A stretch of 26,379 nt of DNA, taken from DASSHC01 sp035693105. GTDB taxonomy: Bacteria > Chloroflexota > Chloroflexia > Thermomicrobiales > Thermomicrobiaceae. Each line of letters opens with the position of its first letter. Positions within the stretch are counted from its first letter, which is position 1. The DNA is taken from NCBI GenBank assembly GCA_035693105.1, contig DASSHC010000334.1, positions 1 through 26,379 of the forward strand. The letters run 5' to 3'. The notes beneath the pieces were generated by a model. That model saw nothing but the letters and a program-made list of their open reading frames with translations. It was not told the DNA's origin and did no database searches. The translations under genes and the position numbers were made by a program. Below, piece after piece: positions 7,333 to 14,836 of this stretch.

Positions 7333-9026
7333 TCTCCGCGTATCTCGACGGGGAACTCGACCCCGCCGAGCGTGACCGGTTGTTCGCGCATCTCGAAACC
7401 TGTGACGCGTGCTCCGAGACTCTTGAGACCTACCAGCGCATTCGCGCTGGCATTCGCGAGCTTCCCCGCTTTGCTCCGCCTCCCAACCTGAGCCATTCCA
7501 TCCGGCGCTCGACCGTGGAGCGCCCGCCACCCTCGCGCTGGTCCCGCCTGTTCGGGTTCGGCGGCGTGCGTCTGGGTCTCTCCACCGTGGGCGTGCTGGC
7601 GCTCTTGGTCGTGGCCTGCTCCTTCCTGCTGGTGCGGGGCTACGATCAGACGGTCGCTCCGGCGGTCGCGGCCTCGGCCCCCGGCGCGCGGCAGGAGTGG
7701 CCCACCACGCAGCCGGTGCGGATTCAGTTCAGCAAGCCGATGGATCACGCCTCGGTCGAGGGGAGCCTGCGCATCTCGCCGCCGGGTGAGCGCGATCGCC
7801 TGCCGCTGAGCTGGGACAGCAACACCCTGGTCGTCGGCGCCAGCCGCACGGCCAGCGTGCCGCTCCTTCCCAACACCGACTACACCATCATGATTCTGGC
7901 CGACGCCCGCGATCGGTACGGCAATGCCCTGGGCCAGGTCTGGACGCTCAGCTTCCATACCGGCTCGGCCACGGCGCTGACCCAGCCGACCGCGACCCAC
8001 ACGCCGACACCCTCGCCGACACCGGGCCAGGCGCCTTCCGTGGCCCAGTCGCAGCCGACCGCGGCGGCTACCGCGCCGGCGCTGCCGGTCGCACCCGAGA
8101 CGAGCCAGTCGCCGGCCACGCGTCAGCCCCAGACCGCTCAGTCAACCGCGACCGAGAACAGCCCGGCGACACGGTCTGACGTGCCGACGGCGGCGCCCGC
8201 GCCGGCCAGCCCGACACCGAAGCCGGCCCAGACGCCCACGCCAACGCCGGCGGTCACGGTGACGCCCGCGCGGCCGACCGCGCAGCCCACCGTCGCCCCG
8301 ACCGCTGCCCCTGCCGCCACCACCGCGCCGACGCCGAGCCCGAGCGCCGCGGCGGAGACGCCCACACCGGCGCCAACGCCCGCGCCCACCGATAGCCCGG
8401 CGACCGCGACCGCCACCAGCGCGGCCGGGACGCCGACGCGCTCCAGCATCCCGGTCGTGGGCGCGCTCGGCAGTGTCTACTGGTCGAACGTCGATGTGCA
8501 GACCAAGCTGGGGTTGCCGTCCGCGCCCGAGGTCAAGGTCAACACCGCCGAGCTGAGCTTCCAGCACGGCGTGATGTACGAGCGCTACGACACCGGGCGC
8601 ATCTACGTGCTGCTCACCGACGGCCAGTGGAGCGCCGCGCAGGATAGCTGGACCTCGGACGACGACCCGGGCGGACAGGCCTGCGGCAACGATTCCGATA
8701 ACCTGTTCCAGCCGACCAAGGGCTTCTACAAGGTCTGGAGCGCCGACCCCAAGCTCCAAGAGGCGATCGGCTGCGCCGTGCAGCCGAGCACGACGCTGGC
8801 CGGCAACAACGTGCAAGAGTTCGCCAACGGCGAGATGCTCTACGGCGATCAGGGCTTCGTCTATGTCATCTACGCCGACAACACCTGGAAGCTTTACCCC
8901 GACACCTCGGGGCACGGCTCGCTGCTGACGCCGACGCCGGAGCCGGCTACCGCTGCGCCCGCCGAGACACCGGCTCCCACCGGGGAGCCGGCCGAACCGG
9001 CCGCCACGTCGACCGCCGCACCGTAG
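7296..9026 (+). CDS. Membrane-anchored zinc-finger anti-sigma factor with large extracytoplasmic region
   Basis: A 576-aa protein. The N-terminus is a cytoplasmic zf-HC2 anti-sigma domain with C6, H32, C36 and C39 (C-x25-H-x3-C-x2-C). One membrane span lies near residues 97-114 (STVGVLALLVVACSFLLV). Outside it, residues about 130-222 look like a Big_5/SbsA Ig-like domain (PVRIQFSKPMDHASVEGSLRISP, LPNTDYTIMILADARDRYGNAL). A Pro/Thr/Ala stalk covers 223-385, with many TPTP/TAAP repeats. The C-terminus holds two related modules, about 400-452 and 486-536, each running from an LG or IG segment through F-x-x-G to YVL/IY-x-D-x-W. A short PT-rich tail follows. It should hold the upstream sigma factor at the membrane until a signal arrives; the signal is unknown. 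It overlaps the sigma gene by 37 bp. Confidence 0.9.
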   Translation: MPKRECESYRTLISAYLDGELDPAERDRLFAHLETCDACSETLETYQRIRAGIRELPRFAPPPNLSHSIRRSTVERPPPSRWSRLFGFGGVRLGLSTVGVLALLVVACSFLLVRGYDQTVAPAVAASAPGARQEWPTTQPVRIQFSKPMDHASVEGSLRISPPGERDRLPLSWDSNTLVVGASRTASVPLLPNTDYTIMILADARDRYGNALGQVWTLSFHTGSATALTQPTATHTPTPSPTPGQAPSVAQSQPTAAATAPALPVAPETSQSPATRQPQTAQSTATENSPATRSDVPTAAPAPASPTPKPAQTPTPTPAVTVTPARPTAQPTVAPTAAPAATTAPTPSPSAAAETPTPAPTPAPTDSPATATATSAAGTPTRSSIPVVGALGSVYWSNVDVQTKLGLPSAPEVKVNTAELSFQHGVMYERYDTGRIYVLLTDGQWSAAQDSWTSDDDPGGQACGNDSDNLFQPTKGFYKVWSADPKLQEAIGCAVQPSTTLAGNNVQEFANGEMLYGDQGFVYVIYADNTWKLYPDTSGHGSLLTPTPEPATAAPAETPAPTGEPAEPAATSTAAP

Positions 9027-9039
9027 CCAGGTGGACCCG

Positions 9040-9960
9040 ATGAGCGCAAACGAGGTCAGTCTCCGGTGGCTGTCGCTGGGCACGCTGGCCGGCGGCGCCC
9101 CGCTGCGCGTGCCGATCCACACGTTTCGCGGCTCGGCGCCCGGCCCCACCGTCGGCATCAGCGCCGGCATCCACGGCGACGAGATCCAGCCGATCGAAGT
9201 GGTGCGACGGCTGGCGGGGATGCTGCATCAGTCCGAGTTGGCCGGAACCGTCCACCTGCTGCCGGTGGCGAACCCGCTGGCCTTCGCCGGGCTCAGCCGG
9301 CACACGCCGCAGGATCAGTTGAACCTCAACCGCGTCTTCCCGGGCGATCCCAACGGCTGGCTGACCGAGCAGATGGCACACGCCATCGCCGGCGCGTTCT
9401 TGCCTGGGCTCGCCGCGCTGCTCGACCTCCACGCCGGCGGGCTCTTCCCCACCGTTGATTATGTCTACATACTGAACGACGAGGCGCTCTCCCGCGCCCT
9501 CGGGGTTCGGGTGATGTTTCGCACGCCCCGCGGCTTCGCGGGCACGCTCGGCTCGCTGGCCGTCGAGCAGGGCGTGCCGACGGTGGTCGCGGAGTTGGGC
9601 GGCGGTCAGATCGCCGATGAACGCTACCTGACTCGCGCCCTGGACGGCGTCTGCTCCGCCTTGCGCCGGCTCGGTGTGCTTCCCGGCGCGCCGGCGCCCC
9701 ACCCCGAGCCGCTCATCACCGAGCGCCTTGAGACGCTGCGCCCGCATCAGGGTGGCCTGCTGGTGCCCGAGGTGCGCGTGCCCGACCTGGGGAGCGTCGT
9801 TCCGCGCGGTACGCTGCTGGGGCGCGTCTACGACCCCTACACCTTCGTCGAGCTGGAGCGCTTCGAGGCGCCTTTCGCGCGCACCATTCTGATCCTGTTG
9901 CGCGGCGCCGTCTCCGGCATCCAGATCGGCGACTACGCCTACATGGTCGGGGAAGCGTAG
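9040..9960 (+). CDS. Succinylglutamate desuccinylase/aspartoacylase (AstE/AspA)-family zinc hydrolase
   Basis: A 306-aa M14-like metallohydrolase. The zinc site is visible: GIHGDE (H45, E48) and LLDLHAGG (H131), with the catalytic Glu in VVAELGGG (E185). LNLNRVFPG (94-102) supplies the usual substrate Asn-Arg motif. After residue 220, RPHQGGLLVPEVRVPDLGSVVPRGTLLGRVYDPY forms the barrel-like C-terminal domain of this family. Members remove acyl groups from N-acyl amino acids or act as ectoine-related or generic deacylases; the substrate cannot be read here. I chose ATG 9040, with AGGTGG just upstream, over GTG 9031. It starts 13 bp after the anti-sigma stop, so it may be co-transcribed, but no functional link is apparent. 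Confidence 0.88.
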   Translation: MSANEVSLRWLSLGTLAGGAPLRVPIHTFRGSAPGPTVGISAGIHGDEIQPIEVVRRLAGMLHQSELAGTVHLLPVANPLAFAGLSRHTPQDQLNLNRVFPGDPNGWLTEQMAHAIAGAFLPGLAALLDLHAGGLFPTVDYVYILNDEALSRALGVRVMFRTPRGFAGTLGSLAVEQGVPTVVAELGGGQIADERYLTRALDGVCSALRRLGVLPGAPAPHPEPLITERLETLRPHQGGLLVPEVRVPDLGSVVPRGTLLGRVYDPYTFVELERFEAPFARTILILLRGAVSGIQIGDYAYMVGEA

Positions 9961-10006
9961 GCACCGGCATTCGCCAGGACAGCCTTGCACGTCGCGGAGG
10001 TTCATG

Positions 10007-11152
10007 ATGCCCACCATCCCGATCGAACCGATCACCATTCGTGTCCCGCAGCCCACACTCGACGACCTGCGCGATCGCCTGGCCCGCGTGCGCTGGCCGG
10101 ACGAGGTGGAGGGTGCCGGCTGGGACTACGGCGCGAACCTGGGTTTCCTCAAGGGGCTCGTGGCGTACTGGCAGGATGAATTCGACTGGCGCGCGCAGGA
10201 GGCGCTGCTCAATCGCTTCGCCCACTTCCGCGCCCAGATCGACGGCTTCGGTATCCACTTCATCCACGAGCGCGGCCAGGGACCGGACCCATTGCCGATC
10301 ATCATCACGCACGGCTGGCCAAGTTCGTTCTGCCAGATGCTCAAACTCATCCCCCTGCTCACCGATCCCGCGCGCCACGGCGGCGATCCCTCCGATTCCT
10401 TCGACATCGTCGTCCCCTCGCTGCCGGGATTCGGCTTCTCCGACCGCCCGCGCGAACCAGGCATGACGGGGCAGCGCATCGCCGAGCTCTGGGCGCGGCT
10501 GATGACCGAAGCGCTCGGCTACCGGCGCTTCGCCGCCGCGGGCGGGGACCTCGGGAGCGGGGTGACGCGACGCCTGGCGTTGGCGTGCTCCGACCGCGTC
10601 ATCGGCATCCACCTCACCGATGTCGGTTATCCCACCGCCGATCGGCCCGATTTCACCGACGCGGAACGGCGCTATCTGCGTGATGTTCAGGAGTGGTCCG
10701 CCCGGGAAGGCGCCTACGCGCAGCTTCAGGCGACCAGACCGCAGACGCTCGCCTACGGGTTGAACGACTCCCCGGTCGGTTTGGCGGCATGGATCGTCGA
10801 AAAGTTCCGCGCCTGGAGCGATTGCGACGGCGACGTCGAGCAACGGTTCAGCAAAGACGAGCTGCTCACCAACATCACCCTCTACTGGGCAACCGAGACG
10901 ATCAACTCGTCGATCCGCATGTACTACGAGGGACGCCAGGGACCGCCACTGGAGCCGGACCAGCGCATCGACGTCCCGGCTGGGGTCGCGATCTTCCCCA
11001 AGGAGCTCACGCTCCCGCCGCGTGAATGGGCGCAGCGCAGCCTGCGCGTGCAGCGCTGGCGCGAGATGCCGCGCGGGGGGCACTTCGCGGCGCAAGAGGA
11101 GCCCGAGCTGCTGGCCGCAGAGCTACGGGCGTTTTTCCGTCCCCTCCGCTGA
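10007..11152 (+). CDS. Epoxide hydrolase, alpha/beta hydrolase fold with EHN domain
   Basis: A 381-aa protein of the microsomal epoxide hydrolase-like family. Residues 1-105 are the EHN domain (TLDDLRDRLARVRWPDEVEGAGWDYG, YWQDEFDWRAQEALLNRF). The hydrolase core has the oxyanion motif HGWPSS (102-107), nucleophile motif GGDLGSG (D181) and catalytic His in RGGHFAAQEEPE (H359); the acid is probably the Glu of FPKEL. The nucleophile motif in relatives is often GGDWG, so the Leu after Asp is a variant. The family opens epoxides to diols, but some members act on other substrates. Two Met codons are adjacent; 10007 has the better 6-nt spacing from GGAGG at 9996-10000 than 10004. It stops 39 bp from the convergent protease gene. 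Confidence 0.92.
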   Translation: MPTIPIEPITIRVPQPTLDDLRDRLARVRWPDEVEGAGWDYGANLGFLKGLVAYWQDEFDWRAQEALLNRFAHFRAQIDGFGIHFIHERGQGPDPLPIIITHGWPSSFCQMLKLIPLLTDPARHGGDPSDSFDIVVPSLPGFGFSDRPREPGMTGQRIAELWARLMTEALGYRRFAAAGGDLGSGVTRRLALACSDRVIGIHLTDVGYPTADRPDFTDAERRYLRDVQEWSAREGAYAQLQATRPQTLAYGLNDSPVGLAAWIVEKFRAWSDCDGDVEQRFSKDELLTNITLYWATETINSSIRMYYEGRQGPPLEPDQRIDVPAGVAIFPKELTLPPREWAQRSLRVQRWREMPRGGHFAAQEEPELLAAELRAFFRPLR

Positions 11153-11191
11153 AGCGGGCCGGCGAGGACTCCAGGCGCGGCTCGTTCTCCG

Positions 11192-12115
11192 CTATGAGCC
11201 GAGCAGCACCGCGATCGCGTCGTAGACGCCATGCGTCACGATGGCCGTCACGGTGCCGTAGCGCCGCCGCTCCCAGCCGAGCATCAGACTCAAGGCGAAG
11301 ATGCCGAGCACCGTCAGGCTCAGGCCGTACTGCGTGTGGAGCGAGGCGAAGACGATCGAGGTGAAGATGATCCCGAAGCGCGGCTGGATCGCGCCGCGAA
11401 AGAGTATCTCTTCACCGATCCCCGCCGAGGCACCCAGCAGCACCGCACCCCAGCCGGTGGAGACGTTCTGGGTGATTTGCTTGAGCTGCTCGTCGATCTG
11501 CCGCTGCAGGGAGGGCTGGAAGAGGTGAGTCAGAATCCCCGACACGAGGCTGATGCCGAAGGCCACAAAGACCAGCGCCAGACCGATCCAGATGTCTCGC
11601 CAGGTCGGCCAGCGCAGGCCGAGCCGCTCGGTGGCCGAGCCGAACCCGCGCACCAGCAGCCAGCCCACACCGAAATAGGCGACCAAGACCTCGGCCAGCG
11701 ACTGCGACACGATCTCGGCCGCGCTGGGCGAGGTGGCCGACTCAAGATGCGGCCCGGCGGTCAGCGAGCTCCAGCCCGAGACCACCGCCACGGCCACCAG
11801 GACCGCCAGGCCAACCAGATCCGGCGCCGAGTCAGCTGACATCGGCGTCGCCCAGGCGAGCGCTACCCGGACCGGCCGCAGCAGCGGCAGCCCAAACGCC
11901 AGCCCGAGCGCCAGCGCCAGCCAGGCGCCGGCATCGCGCAGCCCGAGCACGAGGAGCGCGATCACGCCGCCGACGAGCAGCGGCACCGCGATCACGGCGA
12001 GGAGGATCACGAGCGCGAGGCGCAAGCGTTGGCGCTGCTGCGCCGCGTGCGCCCAGGCCGAGAGGGCCGCTGTCAGTCCAATCAGCAGCGCGAATTCGAT
12101 GAGCGTCTCGATCAA
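11192..12115 (-). CDS. CPBP-family intramembrane metalloprotease
   Basis: A multi-span membrane protein of about 307 aa. Several hydrophobic helices are evident (for example IETLIEFALLIGLTAAL, LALVILLAVIAVPLLVGGVIALLVLGL, LVGLAVLVAVAVVSGW). The CAAX-protease/bacteriocin-processing (ABI) motifs are EEILFRG (E235, E236, R240), a central His in FASLHTQYG (H260) and VTHGVYDA (H295). Bacterial members are mostly uncharacterised proteases; some act in immunity, secretion or sigma regulation. I chose the TTG start at 12115 because GGGGAGGGG lies just upstream; GTG at 12157 would add 14 mostly polar residues. The gene diverges from parB and converges with the epoxide hydrolase. Confidence 0.88.
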   Translation of the reverse strand: MIETLIEFALLIGLTAALSAWAHAAQQRQRLRLALVILLAVIAVPLLVGGVIALLVLGLRDAGAWLALALGLAFGLPLLRPVRVALAWATPMSADSAPDLVGLAVLVAVAVVSGWSSLTAGPHLESATSPSAAEIVSQSLAEVLVAYFGVGWLLVRGFGSATERLGLRWPTWRDIWIGLALVFVAFGISLVSGILTHLFQPSLQRQIDEQLKQITQNVSTGWGAVLLGASAGIGEEILFRGAIQPRFGIIFTSIVFASLHTQYGLSLTVLGIFALSLMLGWERRRYGTVTAIVTHGVYDAIAVLLGS

Positions 12116-12231
12116 CGGCCCCTCCCCAACCCGAACTAAACGACAGCCAGGCGCCACATGCTACACTGCTGCCACCGAGGTGAAGCGCGAGGCCGGGTGT
12201 GACGGCGGGTGTGGGCACGAGGGGGTCGAGG
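12116..12231. promoter_or_regulatory. Divergent start region between CPBP protease and parB
   Basis: The region carries the ribosome sites of both genes: CCCCTCCCC (12119-12127 area, minus strand for the protease) and GAGGGGG at about 12219-12225 for parB. A -10-like TACACT lies at 12162-12167 on the plus strand, but no convincing -35 is at the right distance. No gene is present. Confidence 0.25.
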
Positions 12232-13089
12232 ATGGCACAGCGCAAGGGCGGACTCGGCCGCGGCCTGAGCGCGCTGATCCAGTCGCAAGGCGAACTGAGC
12301 GGCGTGCAGGAGATCGAGGTCGCGGCGGTCAGCCCGAACCCCTACCAGCCGCGCGAGTCCATCGACGACGAGGCGCTGCACGGTTTGGCGGTCTCGATCC
12401 GCGAGCTCGGGGTCTTGCAGCCGGTGATTGTCAGCCGGAGTCAGGACGGCGCCGCCTTTCAACTCCTCGCCGGCGAGCGCCGCTGGCGAGCCGCCCGGCT
12501 CGCGGGCCTGCGCACGATCCCCGCTATTATCCGTGAAACCAGCCCCCGGCAGATGCTCGAAGTTGCCTTGATCGAGAACGTGCAGCGCGCGGACCTCTCC
12601 GTGCTGGAGGAAGCCGCCGCCTATCGCCAGTTGATCGACGATTTCGGTCTGACGCAGGCCGAGGTCGCCGAGCGTGTGGGCAAGAGCCGGGTGGCCGTCA
12701 CCAACGCCCTGCGCGTGCTGGCCGCGCCGGAGGAGATCAAGGCGGCGCTGGCCGGCGGTCAGATCACCGAAGGTCACGCCCGCGCGCTGCTCGGGCTGGC
12801 CCACGCCGCCGAGCAAGTCGCCGCGCTGGAGCTGGTGATCGCGCGCAACCTCTCCGTGCGGCAGACGGAGACGCTGGTGCGCGATTGGCGCGAGCGCCCT
12901 CCGGCCAAACCGCGGCCCGCCGAGCCAGCCGCCCCGCAGCGCCGGTTGGCCGAAGCTTTCCAGCGCGCGCTGGGGACCAAGGTCGATCTCCAGCGCGGCC
13001 GCAAGGGCGGGCGGCTGGTGATCCACTACTACTCCGACGAGGAGCTCGATGGCCTCTACCGCCGCATCGTCGGCGAGGACGAGGTTTGA
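12232..13089 (+). CDS. parB: Chromosome-partitioning protein ParB
   Basis: A 285-aa ParB/Spo0J-family protein that binds parS sites and, in known systems, spreads as a CTP-dependent clamp. The N-terminus GLGRGLSAL is the ParA-interacting segment of chromosomal ParBs. NPYQPRE (36-42) begins the ParB/Srx domain; GERRWRAA (81-88) and ENVQR (115-119) are its CTP/hydrolase-like boxes. The helix-turn-helix is around 140-162 (LTQAEVAERVGKSRVAVTNALRVL), and the C-terminal dimerisation part ends VDLQRGRKGGRLVIHYYSDEELDGLYRRI. I chose ATG 12232; an upstream GTG at 12199 adds nothing conserved. parA, normally just upstream, is absent: a divergent protease gene sits there instead. Confidence 0.96.
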   Translation: MAQRKGGLGRGLSALIQSQGELSGVQEIEVAAVSPNPYQPRESIDDEALHGLAVSIRELGVLQPVIVSRSQDGAAFQLLAGERRWRAARLAGLRTIPAIIRETSPRQMLEVALIENVQRADLSVLEEAAAYRQLIDDFGLTQAEVAERVGKSRVAVTNALRVLAAPEEIKAALAGGQITEGHARALLGLAHAAEQVAALELVIARNLSVRQTETLVRDWRERPPAKPRPAEPAAPQRRLAEAFQRALGTKVDLQRGRKGGRLVIHYYSDEELDGLYRRIVGEDEV

Positions 13090-13132
13090 GGGCGGGCGAA
13101 GGCCTCAGCCGATCAGGAGGCTTGATTGCCAC

Positions 13133-13261
13133 GTGAGGACGGATCCTTCGACTGCGCTCAGGATGACACAGAGAGTTAGAGGCGTACGACTACGGCAACA
13201 CGCGCTCGTACGCCACTCTGCTACCCTGTCATCCTGAGCTTGTCGAAGGATCCGTCCTCAC
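13133..13261. repeat. 129-nt long imperfect palindrome between convergent parB and glyS
   Basis: The outer arms are a perfect 20-bp inverted repeat (13133-13152 and 13242-13261). A second perfect 13-bp pair follows: GCTCAGGATGACA (13156-13168) with its complement at 13227-13239. Near the centre GGCGTACGA (13181-13189) pairs with TCGTACGCC (13206-13214). As RNA the whole segment would fold into one long hairpin. It lies 44 bp after the parB stop and 48 bp before the glyS stop, so it may end transcription on both strands. The arms contain the TTCGACTGCGCTCAGGATGAC / TTCGACAAGCTCAGGATGAC type of sequence that recurs in intergenic palindromes of diverse bacteria. Confidence 0.75.
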
Positions 13262-13309
13262 CTGCATCCCGCTTTCCGCGGTAGCTAGCGGCTCCTTCAA
13301 GCATCCTCA

Positions 13310-14737
13310 CTACGGCCGGAGCGCGACCGCCTGCGGCCAGGCGGCGAGGCGCGCGGCGACCGTGCCGGCCAGCTCGGCGATCGGGATGCGCACCTGCTCC
13401 ATCGTCTCGCGGTCGCGCAGCGTCACCGCCGCGTCGTCCAGCGTCTCGTAGTCGATGGTCACGCAGAAGGGCGTACCGATCTCATCCTGGCGGCGGTAGC
13501 GGCGCCCGATGCTCTGCGTCTCGTCGTAGTCGACCCGGACCACCTGGCGCAGCATCGTCTCGACCTCGCGCGCTTTGGCGACCAGTTCCTGCTTGCGCAT
13601 CAGCGGTAAGACCGCGACCTGATACGGCGCGACGCGCGGGTGCAACCGTAGCACCACCCGGGTATAGGGCTTGCCGTTGACGTCGACCGTCTCTTCTTCG
13701 TCGTAGGCGTCCAGCAGCAGCGTCAGCAGCAGGCGCTCGACGCCGATCGTCGGCTCGATCACGTGCGGCAGGAAGCGCTCGTTGGTCGCCTGGTCGAAAT
13801 AGCTGAGATCGACCCCGCTGAACTCCATGTGCCGGCGCAGGTCGAAGTCGGTGCGGTAGGCCTGGCCCGAGAGCTCCTTCCAGCCAAAGGGGAAGCGGTA
13901 CTCGTAGTCGACCGTGCGCCGCGAGTAGTGCGATAGTTCCTCGGCCGAGTGCTCGCGCAGCCGCAGCCGATCCGGGCGCAGCCCGATCCAGGCGTAGAAG
14001 TCGCCCACCAGGCGCAGCCACTGCTCGAAGTGCTCCTCCCAGCCCTCGGGCCGGATGAAGTACTCGATCTCCATCTGCTCGAACTCGAGCAGGCGGAAGA
14101 TGAAATTGCCTGGCGTGATCTCGTTGCGGAACGCTTTGCCGATCTGGGCGATGCCGAAGGGGAGCTTCTGGCGGCTCGTCTGCAGCACGTTGCGGAAGTC
14201 GAGGAAGATAGCCTGCGCCGTCTCCGGCCGCAGGAAGGCCGGCGTGCCGGAGGACTCGACCGGCCCGATCGTGGTCTGGAACATCATGTTGAACTGCCGC
14301 ACGTCGGTCCAGTCGCGCTGACCGCAGACCGGGCAGGCGAGGTTGCTCTCCCGGATCAGGCGGGTCATCTCCTCCAGCGGCATCCCCTCAGCCTGCTGGC
14401 CGAGGCGATCCTCGATCAAGTTGTCGGCGCGGTAGCGGGTGCGGCAGTTGCGGCAGTCGATCAGCGGATCGAAGAATTCCGAGACGTGGCCGGAGGCTTC
14501 CCAGACGCGCGGGTGCAAGAGCACGCCGCCCTCGATGCCGACGATGTCGTCGCGCCGGTGCACGAAGAACTCCCACCAGGCGTTGCGGATGTTGCGCTTG
14601 AGCTCAGCGCCCAGCGGGCCAAATTCCCAGGTGTTCGCCAGCCCGCCGTAGATCTCGCTACCGGGGAAGGCGATGCCGCGCCGCTTGGCGAGGCTCACCA
14701 GAGCATCCATCGAAACGGCGGAGCGGGCCTCGGCCAT
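13310..14737 (-). CDS. glyS: Glycyl-tRNA synthetase, homodimeric class II type
   Basis: A 475-aa alpha2-type GlyRS (called glyQS or glyS), which charges tRNA-Gly. The opening LVSLAKRRGIAFPGSEIYGGLANTWEFGPLGAELKRNIRNAWW is characteristic. A zinc-binding insert has C95, C98, C135 and C138 (CRNC, CPVC). Motif 2 is FRNEITPGNFIFRLLEFEQMEIEYF (203-227), and motif 3 is near IGVERLLLTLLLDAYDEE. The anticodon-binding domain follows (RVAPYQVAVLPLM, GRRYRRQDEIGTPFCVTID). It carries a very strong Shine-Dalgarno GGAGGTGA 7 nt before the ATG. It lies 99 bp downstream of the recombinase stop on the same strand and converges with parB. Confidence 0.97.
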   Translation of the reverse strand: MAEARSAVSMDALVSLAKRRGIAFPGSEIYGGLANTWEFGPLGAELKRNIRNAWWEFFVHRRDDIVGIEGGVLLHPRVWEASGHVSEFFDPLIDCRNCRTRYRADNLIEDRLGQQAEGMPLEEMTRLIRESNLACPVCGQRDWTDVRQFNMMFQTTIGPVESSGTPAFLRPETAQAIFLDFRNVLQTSRQKLPFGIAQIGKAFRNEITPGNFIFRLLEFEQMEIEYFIRPEGWEEHFEQWLRLVGDFYAWIGLRPDRLRLREHSAEELSHYSRRTVDYEYRFPFGWKELSGQAYRTDFDLRRHMEFSGVDLSYFDQATNERFLPHVIEPTIGVERLLLTLLLDAYDEEETVDVNGKPYTRVVLRLHPRVAPYQVAVLPLMRKQELVAKAREVETMLRQVVRVDYDETQSIGRRYRRQDEIGTPFCVTIDYETLDDAAVTLRDRETMEQVRIPIAELAGTVAARLAAWPQAVALRP

Positions 14738-14747
14738 ACTGTGCTCA

Positions 14748-14787
14748 CCTCCAGAGTGACCAACCCCCCGCCTGGAGGACGGGGGGT
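14748..14787 (-). promoter_or_regulatory. glyS leader hairpin with loop complementary to the Shine-Dalgarno
   Basis: Upstream of glyS a perfect 8-bp stem ACCCCCCG/CGGGGGGT (14787-14780 and 14770-14763, read on the minus strand) encloses the loop TCCTCCAGG. Within it CCTCCAG (14778-14772) is exactly complementary to CTGGAGG (14754-14748), which overlaps the glyS ribosome site. The stem and the loop-SD pairing could form a pseudoknot, or the latter could compete as an alternative 7-bp helix with a 17-nt loop. No T-box sequence is recognisable. It may also act as a weak terminator for the upstream recombinase gene, though no U-run follows. Confidence 0.5.
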
Positions 14788-14836
14788 GTCGCGTGCAATC
14801 GCTTGCGCGTTTGGAGCGATCGGGTCCCGTCGGGCG

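Noticed and set aside
8142..9170. Long minus-strand open frame opposite the anti-sigma gene
   Set aside because: It is a Gly/Arg-rich mirror of the PT-rich stalk, not a protein family.
9716..11095. 459-aa minus-strand frame opposite the epoxide hydrolase
   Set aside because: No family motif is visible and the opposite strand codes for a clear enzyme with all catalytic residues.
13123..13138. Possible parS site with CCACGTGA core just after parB
   Set aside because: Only about 9 of 16 bases match the usual parS consensus; the core alone can occur by chance in GC-rich DNA.
14738..14836. T-box riboswitch before glyS
   Set aside because: The leader is only about 100 nt and no TGGNACCGCG-type T-box sequence is seen.
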